This document shows positions 34,804 through 43,003 of a stretch of 64,000 bases of DNA, in pieces. This DNA comes from Chroococcidiopsis sp. CCMEE 29 (lineage in GTDB: Bacteria > Cyanobacteriota > Cyanobacteriia > Cyanobacteriales > Chroococcidiopsidaceae). Within the stretch, counting starts at the first letter, position 1; every line of letters begins with the position of its first letter. A program made the position numbers and the translations under genes. The notes under the pieces are model-generated. The model searched no databases and was not told where the DNA came from. It saw nothing but the letters and a program-made list of their open reading frames with translations. The stretch spans positions 1,725,001-1,789,000 of the forward strand of contig NZ_CP083761.1 of assembly GCF_023558375.1 (NCBI RefSeq). The letters run 5' to 3'.

Positions 34804-35022
34804 ATGCTTCTCCCCTTGTTAATCTTCGCTACTATGTTGTTTGGTGGCTGGGTATTTGCTGCCATCATCCTTGGTGTCAGTGACGCTGGCGAATCAGCTC
34901 AACCGTCTATTATCCCAGATGGGCAGGTTTCGCTCTGGTCATTTATCTGCTTTCTCTTATTCCCTTCGTTTAATGCACCTCCTTCGCTACCGCCGCGACC
35001 AACATACTCAATCAGGGATTAA
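34804..35022 (+). CDS. Small membrane protein, unknown
   Basis: 72 residues. An excellent ribosome site (AAAGGAGGC) ends 4 bases before the ATG, which is why I accept the ORF. Residues 2-24 are a hydrophobic helix (LLPLLIFATMLFGGWVFAAIILGV), there is a second weaker one near 43-55, then a Pro-rich tail. No family is recognised. Confidence 0.55.
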   Translation: MLLPLLIFATMLFGGWVFAAIILGVSDAGESAQPSIIPDGQVSLWSFICFLLFPSFNAPPSLPPRPTYSIRD

Positions 35023-35125
35023 GACTATTAACCGCCGTCGGTGTGTCGGAGGTTGTAAAAAACGGCTGTGGAGGTCAGTCAAACAGGAATTACGCAACTT
35101 ATAGTCCTATAAGGTTCAAGGTGAA

Positions 35126-35431
35126 TTAGTAGTGGTAGCGAGCTTGCAAAAAGTCTATTCGATCATGCCTTACCCTGTAGACTAGCCGATTTTCCAAGTC
35201 AATGCGACGCGACTACATATCAGAGTCTATGTGCTTAAGTGGTTCTGGCTTGCCTAACCCCTCGAAGGGATGCTTCATTGTGTCGGTGACTAAATCAAAA
35301 ATCCTGTCTACTTTTCTCGGGGTAGTTTTGTACCACCAGCCTAAATCTTCTTTAAATTGAGGGCTAAAATTCGGGAAGCAGCTAACCGGTTGAAGAGGCT
35401 CAGATTTTGGTTGCTTCTTTTTCTTCGTCAA
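35126..35431 (-). pseudogene. YoeB/Txe-type toxin with an internal amber codon
   Basis: The frame NFSPQFKEDLGWWYKTTPRKVDRIFDLVTDTM is a Txe/YoeB ribosome-dependent RNase. It stops at TAG (35213-35215), exactly where family members carry Trp in the DMW-SRRID block. Beyond the stop the same frame continues SRRIDLENRLVYRV...IDFLQARYHY, including the catalytic His and Tyr end, to a normal TAA at 35126. So one TGG-to-TAG change removes the catalytic C-terminus. The start overlaps the antitoxin gene by 32 bp. Confidence 0.85.
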
Positions 35432-35717
35432 TCCCCAACTCCTGCTTAAGTTCGGCGATCGCGCCTTTAAGTGTCTTTGGCTCTAATTGTTCCTGATCTT
35501 GCGATTTTGACCATTCCAAAGCGCTCAATAGACGTGCCGCATTTTTAGGGGAGTGCAGCAGGTAAGCTGTCTCCCTGAGGCTTGCTAGCTCATCTTCTGC
35601 AATCAGCGCCACGCTTGGCTTGTTACGACGCTCGATCACAATCACTTCTCTATCGTCCACAGCTTTATCCATCAAGCTAGCTAGATTTTCACGCGCTTTT
35701 GTGTATGTAATTTGCAT
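35400..35717 (-). CDS. Phd/YefM-family antitoxin
   Basis: 105 residues. The N-terminal Phd/YefM DNA-binding fold is clear: MQITYTKARENLASLMDKAV followed by VIVIERRNKPSVALIAEDELASLRETAYLL. The C-terminal part is an acidic toxin-wrapping helix. It is encoded first, overlapping the YoeB-like gene, the usual TA order with autoregulation by the antitoxin. Since the toxin is truncated, the antitoxin is probably under relaxed selection or acts against another toxin. Confidence 0.92.
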   Translation of the reverse strand: MQITYTKARENLASLMDKAVDDREVIVIERRNKPSVALIAEDELASLRETAYLLHSPKNAARLLSALEWSKSQDQEQLEPKTLKGAIAELKQELGIDEEKEATKI

Positions 35718-35802
35718 CTTCTAGTTGATGTCCCGGTTTCTTGTACATGTCCAGATTACCTGTCCATATTGTAGCAACAGTCGCCAAGTGTAAAATCTAG
35801 AA

Positions 35803-35838
35803 TTTATCATGCAATAAAAGACTTGGTGATGTTGCCAG
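35803..35838 (+). promoter_or_regulatory. Conserved leader before peptide-binding-protein genes (copy 1)
   Basis: TTTATCATGC lies 26 bases before the ATG of the first array gene. The same decamer is 24 bases before the ATG of the second (38962-38971) and third (40826-40835) genes and before the missing gene of the relic (30257-30266). No standard Shine-Dalgarno is visible, so the block may be a binding site or leader structure. Confidence 0.6.
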
Positions 35839-37644
35839 ATGTTCTCTGCCGTTTTTCCTGCAGCTATACTCCATCGTTGGTTTTTGGTGTCGCTGGCATT
35901 TGTGGTAGCGATCGCCCTTTCTGGGTGCAACCCAGCTGCCTTTAAAACTCAAGCAGCACAAGTACCGCAAATAGTAATTAGTGTTACGACCGATCCGCAA
36001 ACCTTTAACTATGCTCTGAATCAACAATCACCCAGCATTTTTAGTCTCACATTTAAGGGTTTAACCACTGTCAATGGTGTTACAGGTGAGATTGAGCCAG
36101 AATTAGCTGAATCTTGGCAGACTTCAGATGACAAACTACGAGTTCTTTTTAATCTCAGAGAAGGGTTGAAATGGTCAGACGGTCATCCACTTACGGCAGA
36201 TGATGTAGTTTTCACGTATGAGCAAATAGTCTTCAACAAGGAGCTTCCTACCGATCTTGGTGATTATGTAAAAATCGGTGCAAGTGGGTCTTTTCCTAAG
36301 GTCAGAAAGATTGATGACCGCCGAGTTGAATTTCTCATGCCAGAGCCGTTTTCTCCTTTTCTCAGAACAACTACAGCCGAACCGACAAGTGCGATCGCTA
36401 TCCTGCCAAAACACGCTTTAGAAGCATCTATAAAAGCCAAGGATGTCAACGGTAATTCCCGGTTTTTTTCTACTTGGGGAACAGATACCAACCCAGCAAA
36501 AATTGTTGTTAATGGTCCTTATAGAATAGAAAGTTACCGTCCTAGTCAGCGCTTGGTATTTCGGCGTAACCCTTATTACTGGAGGAAGGATGTTCAAGGC
36601 AATCCTCAGCCTTACGTTGAGCGCCTAATCTGGCAAATAGTTGAATCAACTGAGACATCTTTAATCCAGTTTCGCTCAGGTGGGTTAGATATAGTTTCTG
36701 CGTCGGCTGATAATTTCTCTCTGCTAAAACGCGAAGAGAAGCGGGGTAATTTTACTATTTATAACGGTGGTCCAGCATTCGGCACAAGATTTATTACTTT
36801 TAATTTGAATAAAGGTAAGCGAAACGGTCGCCCTTTAGTAGATCCAATCAAATCTCGTTGGTTTAATACAGTTGCTTTTAGACAAGCAGTCGCATGTGCC
36901 ATTGATCGTCAAGCTATAATTAACAACCTTCTGCGGGGTCTGGGTGTACCGCAACATTCACACATTGATATTCAAAACCCCTACTACTTGTCTCCCGAGG
37001 AGGGTCTAAAGATCTACGATTACAATCCAGAAAAAGCAAAAGAATTACTATTAGGGGCAGGATTCAAGTACAACAATCAAGGTCAGTTACTTGATACTGA
37101 CGGCAACCGCGTGCGCTTCACAATGCTTTCTAGTGCCGGAAGCAGGGTCAGTGATGCCCTGACTTCGCAGATTAAGCAAAATTTAAGCAAAATCGGCATC
37201 CAAGTAGATTTACAGCCAATTGCCTTCTCTGTGTTGGGAGAAAAGCTGCATAACTCGCTTGATTGGGAATGTTATCTTGGAGCCTTGATTGGAGGAGGAA
37301 TTGAGCCGAATGATGCGGCAAATGTTTGGGCGCTTGATGGTGGTTTACACAGCTTTAATCAAGCACCAATGCCAGGACAATCAGCAATCGAGGGAAGAGA
37401 AATAGCAGATTGGGAACAAAAGATTGCAGATCTCTTTATTCAGGGGGCGCAGGAGTTTGATGAAACCAAGCGTAAAGCGATCTACGATGAAACGCAGCGT
37501 CTTGCCCAAGAGTATCTACCCTATATTCACCTGATTACTCCCTTGTCTATGGCTGCTATCCGCGATCGCCTCCAAGGAGTGAAATTCTCTGCTTTCGCGG
37601 GAGCATTCTGGAACATCTACGAACTCAAAGTTTTAGATAAATAA
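35839..37644 (+). CDS. Peptide-type ABC transporter substrate-binding lipoprotein, array member 1
   Basis: 601 residues of the SBP_bac_5 (DppA/OppA) family. A signal segment WFLVSLAFVVAIALSGCNPA has a lipobox (LSGC). The core then runs EPELAESWQTSDD, LKWSDGHPLTADDVVFTYE and RQAVACAIDRQAIINNL, all typical. It captures oligopeptides or similar solutes outside the inner membrane. No permease or ATPase genes are in the window, so it must share a transporter elsewhere. Two near-identical paralogues follow. Confidence 0.93.
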   Translation: MFSAVFPAAILHRWFLVSLAFVVAIALSGCNPAAFKTQAAQVPQIVISVTTDPQTFNYALNQQSPSIFSLTFKGLTTVNGVTGEIEPELAESWQTSDDKLRVLFNLREGLKWSDGHPLTADDVVFTYEQIVFNKELPTDLGDYVKIGASGSFPKVRKIDDRRVEFLMPEPFSPFLRTTTAEPTSAIAILPKHALEASIKAKDVNGNSRFFSTWGTDTNPAKIVVNGPYRIESYRPSQRLVFRRNPYYWRKDVQGNPQPYVERLIWQIVESTETSLIQFRSGGLDIVSASADNFSLLKREEKRGNFTIYNGGPAFGTRFITFNLNKGKRNGRPLVDPIKSRWFNTVAFRQAVACAIDRQAIINNLLRGLGVPQHSHIDIQNPYYLSPEEGLKIYDYNPEKAKELLLGAGFKYNNQGQLLDTDGNRVRFTMLSSAGSRVSDALTSQIKQNLSKIGIQVDLQPIAFSVLGEKLHNSLDWECYLGALIGGGIEPNDAANVWALDGGLHSFNQAPMPGQSAIEGREIADWEQKIADLFIQGAQEFDETKRKAIYDETQRLAQEYLPYIHLITPLSMAAIRDRLQGVKFSAFAGAFWNIYELKVLDK

Positions 37645-38095
37645 TGGTTATTTTTTCTGGCTTGAGTTGCGCCTAGGACATTAGTGCATCCTTCCAATCT
37701 GCAACGCTAGATTTTTGACCTTAAAGGATCTGCAAAATGGGTGTTGTTAAATTAAGCTAATGTTTGCAATACCAATGAAAATCACTTACTAATCAGTATC
37801 CTCTATTTATTCAGGCATATTTATGCAATAAAGCCTGAATTTTAACCATTGAATAATCTTTTGGTTGCCTAGTCTTTACCTAAACAACTTAGGTTAACAC
37901 TGAGGGTTTGAAATTCCTGCCTTGAAACATTGATCAAATTCCTATCTACTAAGGCATCTTAACCCTACCTCAGCAGGCAGCTATAGCAGACCAGAAGCAC
38001 TTTTGACCATAGGCGGACGAAACATTGGAAGACTGCTGAGTTACGCTGTATGGCTCAAGGCGCTACCCGCACTAAGAAGTATTGGAGGGATTCAA
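37645..38095. other. Intergenic region, nothing recognised
   Basis: About 450 bp after the first array gene without similarity to the other spacers of the array. No gene or RNA was recognised. Confidence 0.4.
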
Positions 38096-38710
38096 ATGTA
38101 CATTCGTGCTAACTCAAAACTTTGGACTTTACCACTTTCTGTAGCATCCACTGTCCTTGTAGGAAGTCTCAGCCTAATTATCTCGCCAGCAGTTGCTCAG
38201 GAGCAGCCTGGTCAGCCGACCCAGCAGGGGTATCAGTGTCGTGGTGTCGAACCAGGTGCTGATGTTAATACCGATCTCTCTAAAGTCCCACCCCCAGTGT
38301 TGGAAGCAGCTCGACAAGCTGCTGGAGATGTTCAACTCGCGAGCTACAACTCTGAGAAAGAGGACACTGGCTTAGTCTATGAGTTTCAAGGTGTCCAGGC
38401 AAATGGTTGTGGCTTAGAAGTTGATGTTCTTGAGTCAGGTCAGGTAGATGAGATCGAGCGGGAAATTACGCCTGCTGAACTTCCTCAGCCAGTCACTGCT
38501 ACCCTGAATCAAAAGTATCCAGAACTCGCGTTTTCTTTTATCGAGGAAAGCACAAGACCTGACCGTCAGCCATCTCCAGTTTATGAAATCGAGGGTAAGA
38601 CTGCTCAAGGGCAGGCTATCGAGCTGGAGATTGATGCCCAAGGCAACATAATAACCCAAGAACAACAAGAACAAGCAGGACAAGGAGGACAACCAGGACA
38701 AGCGCAATAA
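38096..38710 (+). CDS. Exported PepSY-like protein
   Basis: 204 residues from ATG 38096 (TTGGAGGGA upstream), with a signal peptide (LPLSVASTVLVGSLSLIISPAVAQ, cleavage after AVAQ). Two similar modules follow, VLEAARQAAGDVQLASY... and VTATLNQKYPELAFSFIEES..., each with the VYE(F/I)(E/Q)G...(E/D)(L/V) pattern of PepSY-like domains. The tail is Gln/Gly-rich (QEQQEQAGQGGQPGQAQ). Probably periplasmic; PepSY domains often inhibit peptidases, which would fit peptide uptake next door, but that is inference. Confidence 0.7.
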   Translation: MYIRANSKLWTLPLSVASTVLVGSLSLIISPAVAQEQPGQPTQQGYQCRGVEPGADVNTDLSKVPPPVLEAARQAAGDVQLASYNSEKEDTGLVYEFQGVQANGCGLEVDVLESGQVDEIEREITPAELPQPVTATLNQKYPELAFSFIEESTRPDRQPSPVYEIEGKTAQGQAIELEIDAQGNIITQEQQEQAGQGGQPGQAQ

Positions 38711-38745
38711 GCACCTACCCATCCGCTTGGGGTTTGAACTCCAAG

Positions 38746-38839
38746 CTAATAGCGCAAGTCATCTTTAGATGACTTAAAAGCCATCGTTAGTCCACTAAGC
38801 GTGGACTTTTGCTATTAGCCTCAGACTCAAGTCTGAGGC
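38746..38839. repeat. Three-hairpin palindromic element
   Basis: CTAATAGC (38746) closes with GCTATTAG (38811-38818). Inside are two perfect hairpins, AAGTCATCT/AGATGACTT (38756-38775) and AGTCCAC/GTGGACT (38789-38807). Immediately after comes GCCTCAGACT/AGTCTGAGGC (38818-38839). This folds as a branched structure plus a hairpin, as in palindrome-associated or REP-like mobile repeats. Confidence 0.8.
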
Positions 38840-38961
38840 GGACAAAAGCGTGGTGCAAGATTTGAGCCTGAATTCAGCAAAACCAAGGTTTTTTCTAACC
38901 CGCGCAGGTGAGTTCTGCTTGTGTAACCACAACTTACAGTCGTCAGGTGTAAGATATGGAG

Positions 38962-38995
38962 TTTATCATGCAGAAAGATTATGTGAAATTACCAA
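38962..38995 (+). promoter_or_regulatory. Conserved leader (copy 2)
   Basis: TTTATCATGC followed by AGAAAGATT and 15 more bases, then the ATG at 38996. It shares the decamer and spacing with the leaders at 35803, 40826 and 30257; the upstream GTGTAAGATATGGA also resembles copy 1. Confidence 0.6.
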
Positions 38996-40783
38996 ATGCT
39001 CTCCGCTGTTTTCCCTAAAGTTATACTGCGTCGTTGGTTCTTGGTTTTGCTAGCGTTTTTGGTGGCGATCGCTCTCAGCAGTTGCAATCCTGCTAATTTT
39101 AGAACTGCAGCCGCTCAAGTTCCTCAATTGATCGATAGTACTCTGGGTGACCCCAAAACCTTCAACTATGCCCTGAGTCAAGAGTCACCAAACGTTTTTA
39201 GTTACATTTATGAGGGATTAATCGGAGAAAACGGCAAAGGTGAAATAGAACCGACCCTAGCTGAATCTTGGGAAATTGCAGAGGACAAAAAGCGGATTGT
39301 TTTTACCATGCGAGAGGGGCTGAAGTGGTCCGATGGTGAGCCGTTAACAGTAGACGATGTAGTTTTTACCTACAACGACATTTACTTTAATGAAAAGATT
39401 CCCACTGATATCAGAGATATTCTCAGGATTGGAAAAAATCGCCTTCTGCCAAGTGTACGTAAACTGGATGAACGGCGGGTTGAATTTACTGTTCCAGAGC
39501 CTTTTGCTCCCTTCCTGCGCTATACAGGATTAGCGATCTTACCTGCCCATGCATTACGCGAATCAGTTAATACTAAAGACTCGGGAGGTAACCCCAATTT
39601 TCTGTCTATGTGGGGAACGAATACAGATCCGAAACAAATTGTTGGCAATGGTCTTTACAAGCTGGAGAGCTACACACCGAGCCAACGGGTGATATTTCGA
39701 CGAAACCCTTACTACTGGCGCAAGGATGCTCAGGGCAACCCACAGCCATATATTGAGCGCATCGTCTGGCAAATTGTGGAAAATACAGATACATCTCTTA
39801 TACAGTTTCGCTCTGGGGGCTTGGATACTCTGAGTATCACACCGGAATATTTTTCCCTACTCAAGCAGGAGGAGAAGCGAGGGAAATTTAGGATCTACAC
39901 TGGTGAACCAGAGCTGAGTACGACTTTTTTGGTTTTCAACTTGAATAAAGCCAAAAATTCTAACAATCAACCCCTAGTAGACCCGATCAAGTCTCGCTGG
40001 TTCAATAAATTGGAGTTTCGACAGGCAGTTGCCCACGCCATTGACCGTCAAAGAATGCTTAACAATCTTTATCGAGGGCTGGGAGAACCGCAAAACTCAC
40101 CCATATATAAGCAAAGCCCCTACTATTTATCTCCAGAGCAGGGTTTGAAGGTCTACGACTACGATCCACAAAAAGCTAAGGAACTGCTGAAAAAAGCAGG
40201 TTTTAAGTACAATACCAAAGGTCAACTTTTTGACGCAGATGGCAATCGGGTACGCTTTACGATGTTAACGAATGCAGGTAATAAACTGCGAGAAGCTATC
40301 GGCGCTCAGATTAGGCAAGATCTAAGCCAAGTTGGTATACAAGTAGATTTTAATGCGATCAACTTTAATACTCTAGTCGAACAGGTATATGGTCGGCGGC
40401 AATGGGATAGTTACATCGGCAAAATTGGCGGTGGTGGCGTAGAGCCTAACGGTGGAGCAAACACTTGGACAACGACAGGTGGGTTACATACCTTTAACCT
40501 GGCATCCCAGCCTGGAGAGCCGCCCTTGATTGGCTGGAAAGCGGCGGACTGGGAGAAGAAAATAGAAGAGCTTTACATTCAAGGTGCTAGCAAACTTGAT
40601 GAAAATAAGCGTAGAGCGATCTATGTCGAAAGCCAACGCATTACTCAGGAAAATTTACCATTTATTTATTTAGTCAATCCGCTGACGATGGAGGCAGTGC
40701 GCGATCGCGTTCAGGGTATCAGATACACTGCACTGGGAGGACCATTCTGGAACCTTTATGAACTCAAAGTTGCAGAAAACTGA
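38996..40783 (+). CDS. Peptide-type ABC transporter substrate-binding lipoprotein, array member 2
   Basis: 595 residues, paralogue of member 1 along its whole length. The N-terminus MLSAVFPKVILRRWFLVLLAFLVAIALSSCNPA has a lipobox LSSC. Shared blocks include GLKWSDGEPLTVDDVVFTY, RVIFRRNPYYWRKDAQGNPQPYIERIVWQIVE and RFTMLTNAG. Its 3' end and following spacer are the source type of the relic at 30124-30293. Predicted extracytoplasmic peptide receptor without adjacent permease. Confidence 0.93.
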   Translation: MLSAVFPKVILRRWFLVLLAFLVAIALSSCNPANFRTAAAQVPQLIDSTLGDPKTFNYALSQESPNVFSYIYEGLIGENGKGEIEPTLAESWEIAEDKKRIVFTMREGLKWSDGEPLTVDDVVFTYNDIYFNEKIPTDIRDILRIGKNRLLPSVRKLDERRVEFTVPEPFAPFLRYTGLAILPAHALRESVNTKDSGGNPNFLSMWGTNTDPKQIVGNGLYKLESYTPSQRVIFRRNPYYWRKDAQGNPQPYIERIVWQIVENTDTSLIQFRSGGLDTLSITPEYFSLLKQEEKRGKFRIYTGEPELSTTFLVFNLNKAKNSNNQPLVDPIKSRWFNKLEFRQAVAHAIDRQRMLNNLYRGLGEPQNSPIYKQSPYYLSPEQGLKVYDYDPQKAKELLKKAGFKYNTKGQLFDADGNRVRFTMLTNAGNKLREAIGAQIRQDLSQVGIQVDFNAINFNTLVEQVYGRRQWDSYIGKIGGGGVEPNGGANTWTTTGGLHTFNLASQPGEPPLIGWKAADWEKKIEELYIQGASKLDENKRRAIYVESQRITQENLPFIYLVNPLTMEAVRDRVQGIRYTALGGPFWNLYELKVAEN

Positions 40784-40825
40784 GCCAATTGATTCTTAAG
40801 AAGATCCCAGGCTGGAAACACTCAG

Positions 40826-40859
40826 TTTATCATGCGGAAAAGTTCTGTCACACTGCCCC
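40826..40859 (+). promoter_or_regulatory. Conserved leader (copy 3)
   Basis: TTTATCATGC with GGAAAAG and a CACACTGCC block just before the ATG at 40860; 24 bases separate the decamer and the ATG. It is almost the same as the relic leader at 30257-30290. Confidence 0.6.
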
Positions 40860-42667
40860 ATGATTTCTGCTGTCTTACTGCATTTGCGCCGTTGGCTTTC
40901 TATTCTTCTAGCATTTGCTATAGCTCTAACTTGTCAGCTTACCCTGACTAGTTGTAACCCCACCCAATTCAAAACTGAAGCGGCGCAAGTTTCCCAATGG
41001 GTCACTACCACTCTTAGCGATCCTAAAACCTTTAACTACGCCTTTAATCAAGAGTTTCCTCATGTTTTTCTCTTTACTGCTGAAGGGTTAACCACGCTCA
41101 ATGCCATCACCGCAGAAATTGAGCCAGCTTTAGCCGAATCCTGGGAGATCTCTGATGATAAGCAGATTGTTTTTACCTTGCGGGAGGGTTTGAAATGGTC
41201 AGACGGTGAACCACTCACAGCAGATGATGTGGTTTTCACCTATCAGGACGTGATTTTTAACGAACAAATTCCCACTGATTGGAAAGATTCCCTCAAAATT
41301 GGTGGTGCTTTTCCAAAGATCCGAAAAATAGACGATCGCCGCGTTGAATTTATTCTCCCTGAGCCTTTTGCTCCCTTCCTCAGCACTACTACAGGAGGAA
41401 CAACAAGTTCAGTTGGTATTTTGCCAAAACATGCTCTCCAAGAATCTGTAAACTTTAAAGATTCAAGGGACAACCACAGTTTCTATCTACTTGGGGCACA
41501 AGTACTGACCCCGCCAAAATTATTGTTAATGGACCTTATAAAATAGAAAGTTATACTCCTAGTCAGCGCGTAGTATTTCGGCGTAACCCTTACTACTGGC
41601 GCAAAGATGCACAGGGCAATCAATTGCCTTATGTTGAGCGGATTGTTTGGCAAATTATTGAATCCACTGATACAACTGTGCTGCAATTTCGCTCTAGGGG
41701 ATTGGATGCCATCGAAGTCTATCCTGAAAATTTCTCCCTACTTAAGCGCGAAGAAAAGCGGGGCAGATTTACTATTTACAATGGTGGACCAAGATTTAGC
41801 AAAACTTTTATTACTTTCAATCTTAATAAAGGTCGGCGGCAAAATGGACAACCCCTGGTAGATCCGATTAAATCCCGTTGGTTTAATACGCTGGCATTTA
41901 GACAAGCGATCGCTCATGCGATAGATCGTCAAACTATGCTGAATAACGTCTTTCGGGGCGTTGGTACGTTACAAGATTCACCGATTGATATTCAAAGTCC
42001 TTACTACCTGTCTCCAGAACAAGGGTTGAAGGTATACGATTACAACCCACAAAAGGCGAGGGAATTACTATTAGGAGCAGGATTTAAATATAACTCTAGA
42101 GGTCAGTTGCTGGATGCTGACGGTAATCGAGTTCGCTTTTCTCTGATTACGAATGCTGAGAATAAAACTCGTGTGGCAATGGGAGCGCAGATTAGGTACG
42201 ACCTGAGCAAAATCGGCATTCAAGTTGATTACAATCCAATCAGTTTCAACATCCTTGTAGACAAACTCTCCAACTCCCTCGATTGGGAATGCCATTTGCT
42301 AGGCTTTACTGGTGGAGTTGAGCCACATGATGCAGCTAATGCCTGGTTGCCTGATGGGGGATTGCATAGTTTCAATCAAAAACCACAACCAGGACAAGAA
42401 CCTCTGATTGGACAGGAGGTGGCAAATTGGGAAGCAGAAATTGGTCATCTCTACATCCAAGCAGCAGGAGAGTTAGACGAAGCTAAGCGCAAAGAAATTT
42501 ATGCTGAAACGCAACGCCTCTCACAGGAATATTTACCTTACATTTACACGGTGAATCCACTGGCTTTAGCAGCAGTGCGCGATCGCTTACAAGGAGTGAA
42601 ATACTCTGCCCTCGGTTCTCAAGGAGGAACGCTTTGGAACAAGTACGAACTTAAAGTGACACAATAG
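40860..42667 (+). pseudogene. Peptide-type substrate-binding protein, array member 3, with one-base frameshift
   Basis: The first 205 codons give a signal/lipobox (LTLTSCNPT) and the family N-domain, then the frame breaks near 41481-41484 and the old frame stops at 41546. The continuing frame reads FLSTWGTSTDPAK and runs on as a normal family protein to 42667. The paralogue has one more T in the run at that point, so a single-base deletion explains it; total length is 1808 bp, one short of a multiple of three. It is either a recent pseudogene or a sequencing error. Confidence 0.85.
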
Positions 42668-43003
42668 GGGCTAGAGGCAAGTGGGTCGAGTGCGGGTTGT
42701 GCCTCTAGCGGCTGAACTCCGCCAACCAGCCTATCTTGCTCTTCAAAAGAACTGAGGTTTGTTGAGCGTAGTTAACATTCACTACAACTTCGCGCCATTG
42801 TCACTCGTTCGCACCTTCAATTGTTGCCCAGATGCAAATGCCTGCAATTAGCAACCGCAATATCAAGTCCGCCGAATTCTTGTGTAATGTAATGCAACTA
42901 GCAGCTTCCTTCATCGCTGTATAGCTGCGGACATCCACTTTGAGTTTGACGACATCGCTCCCAAAACGATGCCTGACGTTGTCATTACAGCACTTTTAAT
43001 ACA
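42668..43003. other. Intergenic region, possible decayed coding DNA
   Basis: 336 bp between the array and TnpB element 2. A minus-strand frame of about 60 codons (near 42988-42800, RFGSDVVKLKVDVRSY) is open but has no start or family match. Confidence 0.35.
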
